Part shown: positions 1-12,385 of the stretch, in pieces
Numbering within the stretch: the first letter of the stretch is position 1
How the letters are laid out: the number at the start of each line of letters is the position of its first letter
Assembly (NCBI GenBank): GCA_963930655.1
Contig: OZ005619.1
Coordinates: 17,631,752 to 17,695,751, forward strand
Direction: 5' to 3'
Length of the DNA: 64,000 nt
Source of the DNA: Myrica gale
Taxonomy: Eukaryota; Streptophyta; Magnoliopsida; Fagales; Myricaceae
Notes under the pieces: model-generated
What the model was told of the DNA's origin: nothing
The model's input: only the letters and a program-made list of their open reading frames with translations
The model's database searches: none
Position numbers and translations under genes: made by a program

Positions 1-106
1 TGGTTGAATACGACTTTCACCGAACATGCTGCAAACGAGGATTCGATTCCTGATGTTTTTTACAAAACGATCATCACCTAGGTTTTTCCTTCGCCTTTTA
101 AACGAA

Positions 107-350
107 GCCTACGGTGTTTATCTCAAAAAATTTCAAAAACTTCTCACTCACTTTTTTATCAATTTCAATACATTTTCACTAATTCTAAAAAAAATTTCAT
201 CAATTTCAATACATTTTTACCGATCTCAATAACTTTTTACAAATTTCAACAACTTTTAACTAACTTTTCACCAATCTCAATAAAATCTACACTACTTCAA
301 AAAAAACATAAACATAAAAACTGTTTTGAAAACTAAACCAAACATAACCT
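107..350 (-). mobile_element. PIF/Harbinger-like MITE (family A), reverse copy
   Basis: The stretch is built of many 'caatttcaatacatttt'-type phrases and ends in 'aaaccaaacataacct'. It is the reverse complement of the sequences at 2480 and 46829 and parallels 29579-29818. Two better-preserved members have 3-bp TAA/TTA target duplications, which is why the PIF/Harbinger-like class is inferred. No clean duplication is visible here. No coding capacity; the open frame across it is an artefact of T-rich repeats. Confidence 0.6.
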
Positions 351-1421
351 ACTAATCTAATTTCGCTTTTCGGTTTTATCCTTTTTCCTTTTTCTACTTC
401 ATTATCGGACAAATTATAGATAATCAGACAAAATGTAAAAACTGTCTAAACAGATGACAAATTAAAATTTCGTTAAATTAGCAAAAAATAATATTAAAAA
501 ATTATTAGTAAATAAAAAAAATTTCTTGAAAATTCTTGTATGCTCCAGATGATTATTCTCCTCTGTAATTCTGGGTTAATTCAATTTCAAGTGAAGAGCA
601 CAAATGGACATTACTGTATACAAGTTGGAAGTAGTGTGGATTATTCACGGCCAATGCTTGTTGGTCTTGGGATGCAGGTGGTAATAGTCGGCAAAATATC
701 CTCAAAGACAATTTTAATAAATAAATATTTGAGAAATAAATTAAAAATATATATATATTACTAAAATATAATTTCAATAGTTTTATTTTAAAAATATTAG
801 CTTTTTTTAATATCATTTTTAATGATTTTTTTGTAATTTTGATCATTTTAATGTCGAATTTCATCAAGTTTAACGAAAAATTTAACTGGGGGCAAACATT
901 GCGAATATTTCATACTTAGAGGACGTAAATCGCAATTTTAAAAGTTAGGGAACAAGTAATGTAATTGATGTTTATTTATGGGACGAATAATGATATTTTA
1001 ATATATAAAAAAAAAATTGATCCCTCTTCTAATACATCAAGTCGAGAACTAGAGAATATGAATTTCTTTAAAAGATTGGTACACAATTATTTTCTCCTTT
1101 TTATCTTCTTTATATTTCACTTGAAAATCGAATAGCAACCAGGCCCAGAAGTCCAGTTCTTTTCAATCCACAGAGGGCCGAGTAGTTGTCTTGACGAAAG
1201 ACCCACCTTACAGAGGGGTGAGATATCGGGCTTGTCCATGAACACCAATTAAACAAACAACCCCACGCCATCTTAATGCTTAAGAGGCCCAGACAAAGGA
1301 AGGATATTTAACCCAAGATTTTGTTGTCTTTTCTTCTTCTTTTTTGCGTGACGAGAAAAAACTCAACTTGGCATGCTTATTGGAGTGGAACCTATTTAAC
1401 GGGCTGATAAATCTTGAGCCG
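351..1421. other. Intergenic, no gene seen
   Basis: AT-rich DNA with short open frames on both strands around 540-870 that overlap each other and show no recognisable domain. The somewhat GC-richer stretch at about 1135-1300 was not recognised either. Confidence 0.5.
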
Positions 1422-1498
1422 ATACAATCCCCAAGCCAGTTAAGTTCAATTTTGCTGTGGGTATTAATACAATCCCCAAGCCAGTTAAGTTCAATTTT
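1422..1498. repeat. Two-copy direct repeat, 32 bp, period 45 bp
   Basis: The phrase beginning 'atacaatccccaagccag' and ending 'ttcaatttt' occurs at 1422-1453 and again, identically, at 1467-1498, separated by 13 bases. It looks like a local replication-slippage duplication. Confidence 0.9.
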
Positions 1499-2039
1499 CC
1501 TTTTTTATAATTAAACTTTACTTAAACCTTTTTTTTACATTTACTCTTTTATCCAAAATTTTAACATTAAAAATAGTGTCACGAGTTCCGTGGGTGAAGC
1601 GAGATACGACTTTCGAGGGGCTAAACAATAAGATGATAACCTTTGGAGGAGTTGATAATTAAAAAAATTGTAATTATTATTTTTGGGAGATTTGGAAGGT
1701 TGGCTTTGGGATATTAAAAAATTTCGTCATCTTTAATGAAAATTTATTTTTCTTATTTAAAATTATGATTTATTCTCATAAAATTATCACTATTAAAAAA
1801 TAGAACAAAATTATCATTCCACATGCTAAAAAATTATTTTCTTTAAAATTTAACACATTATGTAAAGTGTCTAAAATTTATAATTAATGGGTATAATATG
1901 ATAATAATAAAAATAATAATGATGTGAAATATTAAAATTTTATAATTATAAAATGTAAAGTGTATTTATCATTTTAAGATGAAACCATGTAGATAATTAC
2001 ACGTAATTGGAAAAAGATGACGCAAGCAAAATCTTGACC

Positions 2040-2470
2040 TGACTTAGAGATTAAGGGGATGTTCGTTAACGCCCTATGTCAGCACCATGGAACAGGTAGG
2101 TCGAACCTACCCCAAGCATTAGCTCTCATGATCTAGTAGCTTCTTAGGACAGCCAATGCCTTCTCTTCTTATGAAGTGTTACAACAGGGATGACCGCGAC
2201 CAATCAAAGACCTGGTAAGAATATTCCCTAAGTTGGATCTTAAGGATGTCTTCATAAGTTTCATTGGTCACTTACGTCATTTCAACCAGTGACTGACCCA
2301 TAGGTGTGAAAGTTGCTGGCACCCATCATACCTTGCTTCGGGGCCCTGTCAATCGGCTTGCCAATCAACTGACCCGCTTTCCTGAGTCAACAGAGGAACT
2401 ACCCTTATTCCGACTTGGAATAGACTTCTTTCTTTCTTTCTAGCCTGTTTGTTTTGGCCTCTCTTTCACA
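2040..2470. other. Compositional island, unrecognised
   Basis: About 430 bp of clearly higher GC than the surrounding AT-rich DNA, with no long open frame. The texture resembles plant organellar spacer DNA, so an organelle-to-nucleus insertion is possible, but no organellar gene was recognised. It may also be an old retroelement remnant. Confidence 0.25.
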
Positions 2471-2479
2471 AGAGAGTAA

Positions 2480-3013
2480 GACTATGTTTGGTTTATGTTT
2501 TGAGATATGTTTTTGCGTTTATGTTTTTTTTAAAGTAGTGTAGATTCTTTTGAGATTGGTGAAAAATGTGTTAAAAGTTGTTGGAATTTGTAAACAATTA
2601 TTAGGATTGATGAAAAGGTATTGTAATTGATGAAAAAGTGAGAGGAAAACGTTTTGAAAATTATGTAGATTTTAATAGAATTGTGAATATTTATGTAGAT
2701 TAGAGTTTTATAAATTTTTGTGTAAAAGTTTGTGAAAAATTGAAAGATATTTAATTTTTATTAGAGTTTGTAAAAAGTTGTATAGAGAGATGAATTGATG
2801 TAATTGTTTAATAACTAAATATTGGAGTTATGTGAAAAAGTATGAAGAGATAATATTTGTTATAATTTTTTTTGAAAAGGTATTGGAGTTTGTATAAAAG
2901 TTATTAAAAATTATGTAAAAATTATTGATATTTGTATATAAAATTTTAAAATTTTAAATATTCATTTTATACCTTTATTATATTTTATAATATTTTTACA
3001 AATAAACATACCC
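2480..3013 (+). mobile_element. PIF/Harbinger-like MITE (family A), 534 bp, TAA duplication
   Basis: The left end 'gactatgtttggttt' and the right end 'aaataaacataccc' are imperfect inverted repeats sharing TATGTTT. Each is flanked by TAA (2477-2479 and 3014-3016). The left half matches the MITE at 46829 and, reversed, 107-350 and 29579-29818. The longer right half suggests a composite or a nested second copy. A 3-bp TWA duplication is the rule for PIF/Harbinger (Tourist) elements. Confidence 0.7.
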
Positions 3014-3016
3014 TAA

Positions 3017-4150
3017 TTCGCGCATCAAAAAACCATTTTTCAATGGATGGTAGGCGTGGAATGGGCCGGTCAAAACTAACAATCTCGTAAATGATGGGCC
3101 ACGATACAAACTTCTCCCCCCACGACTCTAAAGTCCCAACTGGACCCTGGTCAACCAATGCCTTATATAGGTTCCCAACAGACCAGTGGTCTTTGCCCAT
3201 TTGTCTTCCACGTCGTTATGCACTCAATATATCTAACTTTTTTAGGTTTTTTTTCTTAATATAAAAATTTAATTTTTTTTAATCATATTCTTTAAAAGCT
3301 CCAAACTATTAAGAAAATGATTAAAGAGGGGTGGGTCTAAATTATTTATTAGGTAACCTTAAATACAAGTAGAAGAACAAGACAGCCGACATCTATGACT
3401 ATAAAACTAATATTTGGGAGGTAAATAAATGACTCGGGACATTTAAATATGCATATAAATTACTATCAAAATATTTTAAGGCAAAAGAAAATTTGAATTT
3501 TACCTTTTGCACTCCTATAAAGTGCATGCCTATGAGAATAATAATAATAATTCTCCTCAAATTTCCTTTTCAACGAAACGTGAAAAAGAAAAAAAAAACA
3601 AATTTAAGTGCCATGAGAAACGTATAAAGTTGAAGAAAATTTGAGATTCAAATGTGTAAGTACAACGTATATCTTTATAACGTATACTTTATTGGACGAT
3701 TTATTAAATACTTGATCTAAAAATAATTATAAAAAAACTTATAAAGTCAAAAAGAAAAAATTAAAGTTGAACGGCACGCGGTGTTAGAAATAATATCATA
3801 ATCTAATCTTAAAGATTTGATACGAGTATCAAGATTCAGATTTTAGACGTAGATATTCAAATTTTAATGTATGAATATTTTTCTATTATATTTTGTACTG
3901 TCTTTATAAATAGACATTCAATTTATAATCTGCATGTCCTTATAATATAAAAACACAGCATAGAGAACTTTTACTGTAAATATAAATCTTTTAAACCGAA
4001 TCACTTCAAATCTCTCGTCTCTTATTATTATTTATCTCCTCTCTTTGTTTTAACTTTTTTCTTCTCGTGGTATAAATTGTGTCAGGTCAATGTCCTCATT
4101 TACAGTTTGAAAGCAATTGAGAAAAGGTCACCTGATGGTTGAGATAAATA
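3017..4150. other. Intergenic, no gene seen
   Basis: A less AT-rich patch at 3020-3210 has an open frame on the minus strand with no recognisable domain and is not called. The rest is AT-rich DNA without recognisable content. Confidence 0.5.
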
Positions 4151-4525
4151 AGAGAATTTATCAGTTTAGTCCTTAGGTTTTACACGCATTTACTTTTTTA
4201 GTAATTGAGTTTAATTTTTTCAAATTTTAGTCATTAGGTTTATATTTTTTGACAAAATGGTCATTTCGTCAGTATGTCGTCCACTTGCTTAACATACCTT
4301 TTTGACACGTCATCAAATTTGAAGCGGTCGACCGGTACATGTACGGGTTGACCGGTAAATTTTGCTGACGTGTCAGAGAGCTCTGTTAAGCATATAAACG
4401 GCAGATTGACGGAAGGATCATTTCGTCACAAAATTTAAACCTAAGGACTAAAATTTGAAAAAATTAAACCCAAGGTCTAAAAAGTAAAAACGTGTAAAAC
4501 CTAAGGATTAAACTGCTAAATTCCC
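4151..4525. mobile_element. Foldback MITE, about 375 bp
   Basis: The left arm ('cagtttagtccttaggtttt' at about 4161-4180, then 'cattaggtttat') is the reverse complement of the right arm ('aaacctaaggactaaaattt', then 'cctaaggattaaactgc' near 4500-4515). The arms are over 100 bp each and the middle is GC-richer (about 4300-4400). No coding sequence. Confidence 0.8.
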
Positions 4526-4662
4526 GATAAATAAATACCTAGAAGTGTAAAAATGGAAAAAAAAAATTAATATTTTGTTATGATAATAGAAAGAGAAAAA
4601 GTACAATAAAGATGGAAGAGATTAAAAGTTCCAGATGATTCCTCGGTCAAATTTATTTTTTT

Positions 4663-4891
4663 GGGATAATACAAAATTGGTTCATGTGCTATACGTAAAA
4701 ATCGATTTAGTCCTGTGATATGAAAAACATAAATTTAGTCCATGTAATTCTATTTTCGTTTGTCGTTGGTCCTCCATCAGGGACTGATTTAATCACATTT
4801 TGAAATTACAGGGACTAAATTTATACTTTTCATATCATGGAGACTAAATCAATTTTTGCTTATAGCACAGAGACTGATTTTGCATTTATCC
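4663..4891. mobile_element. Foldback MITE family B, copy 1 (about 229 bp)
   Basis: Begins 'gggataatacaaaattgg' and ends 'gactgattttgcatttatc', its inverted complement. The centre holds 'ttcgtttgtcgttggtcctc', shared with copies at 10384-10613 and 62122-62326. The whole unit is one imperfect hairpin. Confidence 0.85.
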
Positions 4892-6177
4892 ATTTTTTTT
4901 CTTGTCCCTGGGCGTGGGAGGAAGCACTGAGACTCCAGCATAGGGCAAAATTCAAATGGACGGTCCACTTATCCTAATCCAAATACACCTCGTTACAACA
5001 TAAAAAAATTCCAATACATTCAAAGTGAAAATTTCTCAATAAATCTTGCTAATCCAAATACATTTCATTACAAAAAAATAAGATAAAAAATCCCAATACA
5101 TTTAAAATGAAAATTTACCAAATTTACCTTGCTCAAACGTAATAAAGGACTCTTGAAAATATAGATTAAGCTTCCATTCAAAGGTTCAAATCAACACTAA
5201 TATAAAAAAATTTATGGCATGAAGAAGTATTCAAATTTACCTCCTTATCCAAAAAATAACTAATTTTTTTAATCTATTTTGTTATTTTTATAATTTGTTA
5301 TTATTATTATTTTTTTAAACTCTTTACATGAATCATATGGTATAATTTAAAGTGAGAAATACATTGCAAAAATTCTACTGAAATTGTATTAATTATCATA
5401 AAAATTATAAATTATACCCTAAATTTAGGTATTAGGCTATAATATTGTTCCCCCTCGACTATAAAATTATTTGCAATAAAATAGGTGATTGAGAAGTGAG
5501 GTAGGACCCCAGTTCAGGACCCTCCATGGCCTGAAAAAAAAAAGAAGAGAAGTGAGGTAGGTGGGCCAAGGAATAAAAAGGGATGCAAGTACGGCGAGTA
5601 GTCCCGCCGTTTAGCGGAATTCATTTATTTGCGTACAAAGATACTCCCTCTTTCTGCGTTGCAGAATCACGTGGATAATTATCCCCACCAAAACCCCCTC
5701 CCGGTAGGGAGTAGCTCCAATGAAAGTCTGCTGCCCTTCCAAATACTCCATTCTAATACGGCGGCGAGAAGCATCTCTCTCTTTCGTTCCTATGAACATA
5801 TTTAAATGGCGTTCCTCTTCTCTGTTTGCTCCCTCTCGTTTTTTACAGGCACCTCTCTCCATCTCTCTCTCTCGTTCTCACATGTGTCACGTGTACATCG
5901 TGGAAGCCCTAACACTCGGACGATTCTCGTGTTTATGTGTTGTCTTTTGTTGTCATAGTGGATTCAGTTTTCAATTTTTTCCTTGAGTTTTCTCTCTAGT
6001 CGGCGTAATTTTCTGTCCTACTTTTTTTTTTTTTATATAGCTATGCAATTTATGCCATATGCATGTGTGAATAATATAGGTCGGTGATTTTGGAGTATGG
6101 ACGTATCTTCTGAGTGGCCGTTTATGGAATTAATTTCTTAGGTTATAGACTGACCTGAAGAAGAAGGTGTTGTGTGA
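4892..6177 (+). promoter_or_regulatory. Intergenic DNA, then leader/promoter of the TPP carrier gene
   Basis: 4892-5500 is AT-rich with no gene. From about 5600 the sequence becomes CT-rich (repeated 'ctctctc' at 5760-5880), typical of a plant 5' leader, and runs into the ATG at 6178. Open frames on both strands here overlap and look like chance. The transcription start cannot be placed. Confidence 0.4.
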
Positions 6178-9100
6178 ATGAAAGAGCCGGGACAGCTGAA
6201 GCGGGCTGCGATAGATGCTACGGCAGGGGCAATTGCCGGCGGTATATCGCGGACGCTTACGTCGCCACTTGATGTAATTAAGATCAGATTTCAGGTAATA
6301 TTTTTGGTTCCATATCTTTTGAATTTTTTTGCGGCCAGTGGAATCCTGAGTCCTGACTACAGCGGTTGAACTTGACCCATACATTCTGCAACTCTTAGTC
6401 GTTCTTCGACGTGTTGTCTTCGTCGCTAAACTCTGTGCCTTTCGGGAATTTTTTAATCACCTACCCATATAAGATAATATTTTAGTGTTATAGGATTTGA
6501 ATGTCAAATTTTAACTGTTTTGCAGATGTCATTAGACCTTAAGGGCTTAGGTACTGTACGTATTCTACTTGAATTGGCTAAGCACTTGATTACTTGAATT
6601 GGCTAAGCACTTGATTATAAGGCTTGCTCAAATTCTTTGAGATAGTGAAATTTGTGCGTTGCTTTCCAAGTGGGAAAAAAGTTTTTGAGTTTGAGAGTTA
6701 AAGTATTTCTTGATAGGATGTGAAAATATTTGTGCTTTGAAAGACAAAGGGGATGGCTGATTCAGTTATGTATATGATTGTCTTCATATGACAGTTGGGA
6801 TATGTGGTTGTCGGCTGATGCCTATATACATTTTAAAGGCTGTTGTAGTAAAGCAAATTTTTTAAACATCTGCTGACAGGTTCAAGTTGAACCCACAACT
6901 TCTTGGGCTGTGCTCCGGAGCAATTGTTCTGGAAGATCAAAATACACTGGAATGCTCCAAGCAACAAAGGATATATTTAGGGAGGAAGGATTAGCGGTAT
7001 GATGACTTGATTTGTGGTATATCATTGTTTACCATTCCCCCCTCTAAATGTTATCTTGTGTCAGTAAATGTTGGCAGCACCTTCAGTTATCAATTCCTTG
7101 GTTGTTACAGTCGTATGCTTGCTCTTTCAATTGGCTATTGAGATGTAGGTCAATAGGCAATTCAATCTTACCGATTTTAGAAAGGTATGTAGGAAGTTAA
7201 GAGTGTTGATTTGAGCTTCTGAGCAATGAAGCTACTCAATCTTCATGGTGTTTGCGCCTTGCTGACTTGGTCTATGCTGCAATTATTTTGTTGAACAGTT
7301 GAACTATAGGTTAAAGATGCCCTTGTCAGCGTGGAGGGAGGTTAAACACTGATTATTCAGATATAATGCCTTTCAAGTGTTAGTATCCTTGTCATTCCTA
7401 AGATCAAAGAAGTAGATTAGTCTGCAAATATAGAAACGTCTTCATGCACTCCATGTGGGGGATACCTACTTTACGATGTTGAATCTTGCTTGCATATATT
7501 CTGGCATCAATGTCAATCCAAGTTTCCCTATAAGTTACAAAGCCTGGTAGTGAATGTCTCAAGATAATGCATTCTATTTGATTCTGTTCCTTTTTTCCGA
7601 CTGGGTTGGTGGTTTAAGACACTCTAATACTGCATTAGTTTGTTTTGAAATCCTATCCTAAAGTCAAGTTTGGATGAATTTAACCTTTTTTTTTACAGCC
7701 TTATAAAGCTAATTGCTTGTGGCAGGGCTTTTGGCGAGGAAATGTCCCAGCTTTACTTATGGTTATGCCATATACTGCCATACAATTTACAGTGTTACAC
7801 AAATTCAAAACGTTTGCAGCTGGTTCATCGAAGACAGGTGTGTACGAGAGCTTTCTCAGATGAGACTGAAGTATTTTGTTTCATTATTTTTCAATCTGTG
7901 CATAGATCTAATGAGTTACCAGCTAATCGTAGTTCAATCCTGATTAATCTGTACATAATTGTTATTGAACGGGAGCTCCAATATTTTACCGTGAAATTAT
8001 GCTGTTGATCTTTTTATATATGCAACTCTCTTGGGCATGGTTGCCAATTCGTCCATATTAGCAGTTAGGATGCTTTTATCTGATCTCATGTTAAGCTTCC
8101 TTTTCATTGTCTTGGAAATAGGATCTTATTTTGCAAACATCTCTGTTTCTACCTATAGTAATCAACATAACTTTAATGAGCTGTACCCAGTTTAAAGATG
8201 CTAACGGTTTAATATCTGAGTAGATGATTAGATGTTTAGCTGTGTCTATTGCTCTATCTCCTATGTTTCATGGTCTGGATGTTTTTCTGTTATCATGCAG
8301 AGGACCATATTTACTTGAGTCCGTATCTGTCCTATGTTAGCGGAGCATTAGCAGGTTGCGCAGCCACACTTGGATCGTATCCATTTGATCTTCTACGAAC
8401 AATATTAGCTTCACAGGGTGAGCCAAAGGTATTGAATTGGAGTAGATGCATAAAGTTTTCACATGTTGTGTTGCAAACTGAATTTCCTTTAGCATATATG
8501 ACTAAATTGAGGACCTCTTCTGTGGGTTATGAGTCACGCAATTTATAGAACTTTTTTCAATTCCATTATGTCTTTTTAGTATTCTTTTGCACTTAGAAAG
8601 TGATGCATATCACTCAAGTTTTTATGCCATGAATCTTGCTATTCTTCATGGCCTTCCATTACCATATCGTCAGACGAAAAATGCTATGATTCCATTGAAG
8701 TTACAAAATGTCTTATGACGAAATATCTCAGCAAGAGGACAAAAAGGAGAGGGGGAAAGAAAGGGTGTTTTGAGAGAAGAGAGGGGGGGGGGGGGGGTTC
8801 ATGGAAATATCAGTAAGGATTTGTCATTGACATTTTATGTCTTCCATTTGTGTATTTTTGTATCTTGCTAGCTAAAGTAGACTGGCCTGGAAATTACCCA
8901 AAGCCCAAATTACCTCTAAATATTTATCAGCAGTGTTTAGGACTTTGGGGCAAAGAATCTAGGGCAGAATCAATATAGGCTGCACAAGGCTGGTACAGGA
9001 AGCCTGAAAGGGTTGCCCAAGCCTTGGGTAGGCCTGATAGAATGACAGCCTTGGATGACCCTGTCCTAGCTATATAGTTCATATTTGAGTTCTTTGTTTT

Positions 9101-11057
9101 AGCTCGGGATTTGATTCAGTACTAAGACTAGAATGAAAAAAAGGCTGGCCTCAGCTCGGATGGGAATTGAGGCACAGTGGTTTTTCATTGTGTATAGAAG
9201 TTGTTGATCAGGATAGTGGGCATGGCCTATCTTTCCTTCCTTGAGTTATCTTTTTTCACAAAAATCTTGGCAGCCCAATGTTGGTGTTTCTTGCAGGTCT
9301 ATTTCTCTTATCTATCTATGATCCTTCCACTGGGCCCCTATAAGTGGCTTGATAATGGAAGTGACAAATTTCTCACTGTTAGAACCTTTATTATAAACAA
9401 ACATGTAATCTTCTTCACTCTTGGAAATGCACATGCCTGCACATCGCATACAAATGCTCACCACCTTTTTTATACTTGCTTTCTGCAAAACACTAGTTCA
9501 TGCATGGGAAATTGAACTCATTTATATGATACTGTCTTACCAATACATGACTACATTTAGGTGTATCCAAACATGAGGTCTGCGTTCCTTGATATAGTTA
9601 GAACTCGTGGGTTCCGAGGATTGTATGCTGGATTGTCGCCAACACTGGTCGAGATTGTTCCTTATGCTGGTCTTCAATTTGGCACCTATGATACATTCAA
9701 GCGATGGACTATGGTAAGACTCTAGCCAGGTTTTCTGTTGAGTTGGCTTTAGTCAAGAGTATAGGTTTTATGGCATTGCTTGTACTGTGTCTTGGACAAG
9801 GAAACAGAGGAATCTGGACTGTGTCTGGTAAAAGCATCCATCTCATATGTTTAGATTTTATACGCGAAGGTAAAGTGCATGCATCCAATTGTAGGTCTGA
9901 AGGTTTGGGTTTATCAATATGACCAGCTTAGAGAGCAATCTTGCTTTTCACTCCTACAAGCTAACAGATTTAGGCATATGTTCTTGACCTCGTACACTTT
10001 ATTTCATCTATTGTAGGCTTGGAACAGGTATAGGTTTTCTAACTCAAGCTTAACCAGTACTGAAGATGGACTTTCAAGCTTTCAGCTTTTCCTCTCTGGG
10101 TTGGCGGCTGGGACATGTGCCAAACTTGTCTGTCATCCTCTTGATGTGGTCAAGAAAAGATTCCAGGTAGATCTCTCACCTACACGAAATATTTATTCTA
10201 GCAGTAGCTTTATATGAACATTATTTAATATGATAAGTAACAGCAAAGTCGTCAAATTGTTTCATCAATTGCCTGGATAAGATTGTCTTTACTTTTACTC
10301 GAGAATGAAACTACATTCTTTTGAATAAATGTTGATTTTCCTTTGAGTTGTTTTTCTTTCCCCCTGGATTTTCTTTTTAAATTGGGATAAATACAAAATC
10401 AGTCCCTGTGATATACGCGAAAATCAAATTAGTCATGATAAGAAAAGCATAAAATTAGTCCCTGTGATTTCATTTTCGTTTGTCGTTGGTCCTCCATCAG
10501 GGACTGATTTTATCCCTTTCTGAAATCATATGGACTAATTTTATGATTTTCTTATCATGAGGACTAATTCGATTTTCACGTATATCACAGGGGACTGATT
10601 TTGTATTTATCCCTTTTAAATTCATCTCTTTAATTTAGTCTCTTTTGTTGCTTTTTGTTCTTAGATCTAAGTTAGTTTTGGTACATTTTATTAAAACTCT
10701 GATAGAAAGACTGCTATCTAGCAATCTCAAAGGGGAGTAGAGAATAAAAAGACAAAGAAAACACTGAAACTCTGATATCTGGTTTTCCCCTCCTTGCCAA
10801 CTTGGATGTGACAATCTTCTTTTTTGGGGTTATTGCAGATAGAAGGACTGCAAAGGCACCCTAGGTATGGTGCTCGAGTGGAGCATGATGCTTATAGAAA
10901 CATGCTTCATGCTGTGCGCCAAATCTTGCAGTTGGAGGGTTGGGCTGGTCTTTATAAGGGCATAGTCCCATCAACCGTCAAAGCTGCTCCAGCTGGTGCT
11001 GTAACATTTGTTGCGTATGAATATACATCAGACTGGTTAGAGTCCATTTTGACTTGA
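6178..11057 (+). CDS. Mitochondrial thiamine pyrophosphate carrier-like protein, 331 aa, 7 exons
   Basis: Member of the mitochondrial carrier family (SLC25) in the inner mitochondrial membrane; the closest known group imports thiamine pyrophosphate for matrix dehydrogenases. Coding exons are 6178-6294, 6880-6996, 7726-7837, 8301-8428, 9561-9713, 10017-10166 and 10839-11057. All have GT-AG borders and join in frame to 996 nt. Three repeats each carry the carrier signature Px[D/E]xx[K/R]: [11 protein letters not shown] (residue ~29), YPFDLLR (~142) and [11 protein letters not shown] (~249). Gly-rich helix starts such as [10 protein letters not shown] and SGALAGCAA precede them. Length fits the plant TPP carriers (about 335 aa). 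The start is the first ATG before the conserved [13 protein letters not shown] region. Intron 6 contains a foldback MITE and intron 1 a tandem duplication. Family is certain; the substrate is inferred from overall resemblance. Confidence 0.93.
6567..6616 (+). repeat. 25-bp tandem duplication in carrier intron 1
   Basis: The unit 'acttgaattggctaagcac' plus 'ttgatt' is present twice head to tail with no differences (6567-6591, 6592-6616). It lies in intron 1, away from the splice sites. Confidence 0.95.
8787..8799. repeat. Poly-G tract in carrier intron 4
   Basis: Uninterrupted run of about 13 G bases within a purine-rich stretch. Comparable G or C runs lie at about 17632-17648 and 20152-20169. 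Their exact lengths are uncertain because homopolymers are error-prone in sequencing. Confidence 0.8.
10384..10613. mobile_element. Foldback MITE family B, copy 2, inside carrier intron 6
   Basis: Starts 'gggataaatacaaaatcag' and ends 'ctgattttgtatttatccc', a near-perfect inverted repeat. The core 'ttcgtttgtcgttggtcctc' is shared with 4663-4891 and 62122-62326. It sits about 220 bp after the exon 6 donor and 225 bp before the exon 7 acceptor, so the coding frame is unaffected. Confidence 0.9.
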
Positions 11058-12385
11058 TGCTAACCATATTTTTTTTCGATCTTTCGTCCATTTTTTTTCC
11101 TAGGGAAATGTTTGATCCCTTCAAAGAAGTCAAGGCTGGGGAATTATAATTCTTATTCTACTTAGGCATGTCGTCAATAGGGCATACAATTATAGTTGTA
11201 GAGGTGGCAAAAATTTTGAGGCTAGAGCAATCAGAACTTTTCGCAACTGTATTTGGGATTGTGTGATTGTTTAATTTATTTAAAACAGCATTCGTACGGC
11301 GGCTGTTTGTCAGAAATCTGTTTGTGATTTTCCATATTAATGCGTACGCCCCGCTCGTAGTTGGCAACCAGATGTCCCAACGACTACTGTAGTTGGATGA
11401 GTTTAGTAAGCCATTTCTTGCGTCAAAGGGGGAAAAAACTGGATAATGTTATGAGTTTTTTGCCTTCTTTGGGTAAGGGGATACCTGTAGACTCGCAGCA
11501 GCTGACTTGAATCTGGCATCAATGTGCTAAATCTGATGCCATTGAACTAACATGTCAAGGAAATTTCCGATTTTTGGGGCAAGTTATTGTGGCCGAGTGT
11601 AACTTCATCTCGAGTTCAAGCCTGCATCTAATGACATTTGAGATCCGATTGTCCGAATGAACAATGTTCCTATAACACAGAAAATACAAGAGGGTGGTAA
11701 TTGTTATGATAACAGGGGTTCTTATGACATAAATATATTTTTCACCCTGAATTTCGGGGTTCTTAAGCACCTTCAACTTTGCATTTTGAGACATTCTACC
11801 CTTTTAACTTTTTTATTAACTCTTAACAAAAAAATGGCGCACTTGACAAACACCAGTGTTTTTGGCATGCTATTTTACATTTATACCCTGAACAGGGGTC
11901 AACTTACATGGATGGGTTGGGCATATAAATGTAAAATCGTACACCAAAAAATCCTGTCCGTCACATGCTCCATTTTTTTGTCAACGGTGGAGTTTAGACC
12001 TTCCAAAATTTAGGGGTAAAAAGTGTATTTATCCTTGTGAAAGATGCACAACAATCTCATGCAAATCTTTTACAAATTGGTTCCCCAACTACCAAACCAA
12101 AGAACAAAATTCTCATTTCGTGGGTTAATATAAGATGTACCAACGTATCTCGAAAACTCAGCTTAGGATGTCCAATTATCCATTAGGGCGCTACACAAGA
12201 AATTATCGTACAAAATCTCCCAGATGTCAATTAAAACTGATTACTGGAACTTTCTAATTTTAAATTTTTATGCAATTGTATTCCGGATATCTTCCGGGTG
12301 GTCACTTCACGAAACCTTCAAATTACTGATAGAACCAGCCCTTCTTATTCAACAGAAAGTCCTGTCGCGCAGAAGTGAAATATCT
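11058..12385. other. 3' regions of two convergent genes, with a MITE-like foldback
   Basis: The carrier gene (plus) and the NDUFAF4-like gene (minus) converge here. 11731-12031 is a foldback of about 300 bp: 'aaatatatttttcaccctga' on the left pairs with 'ggggtaaaaagtgtatttat' on the right, plus inner pairing. Short open frames in this region have no recognisable domain. Confidence 0.55.

Noticed and set aside
5611-5986. Overlapping open frames on both strands upstream of the carrier gene
   Set aside because: They lie in CT-rich leader DNA, overlap each other in antisense and show no domain.
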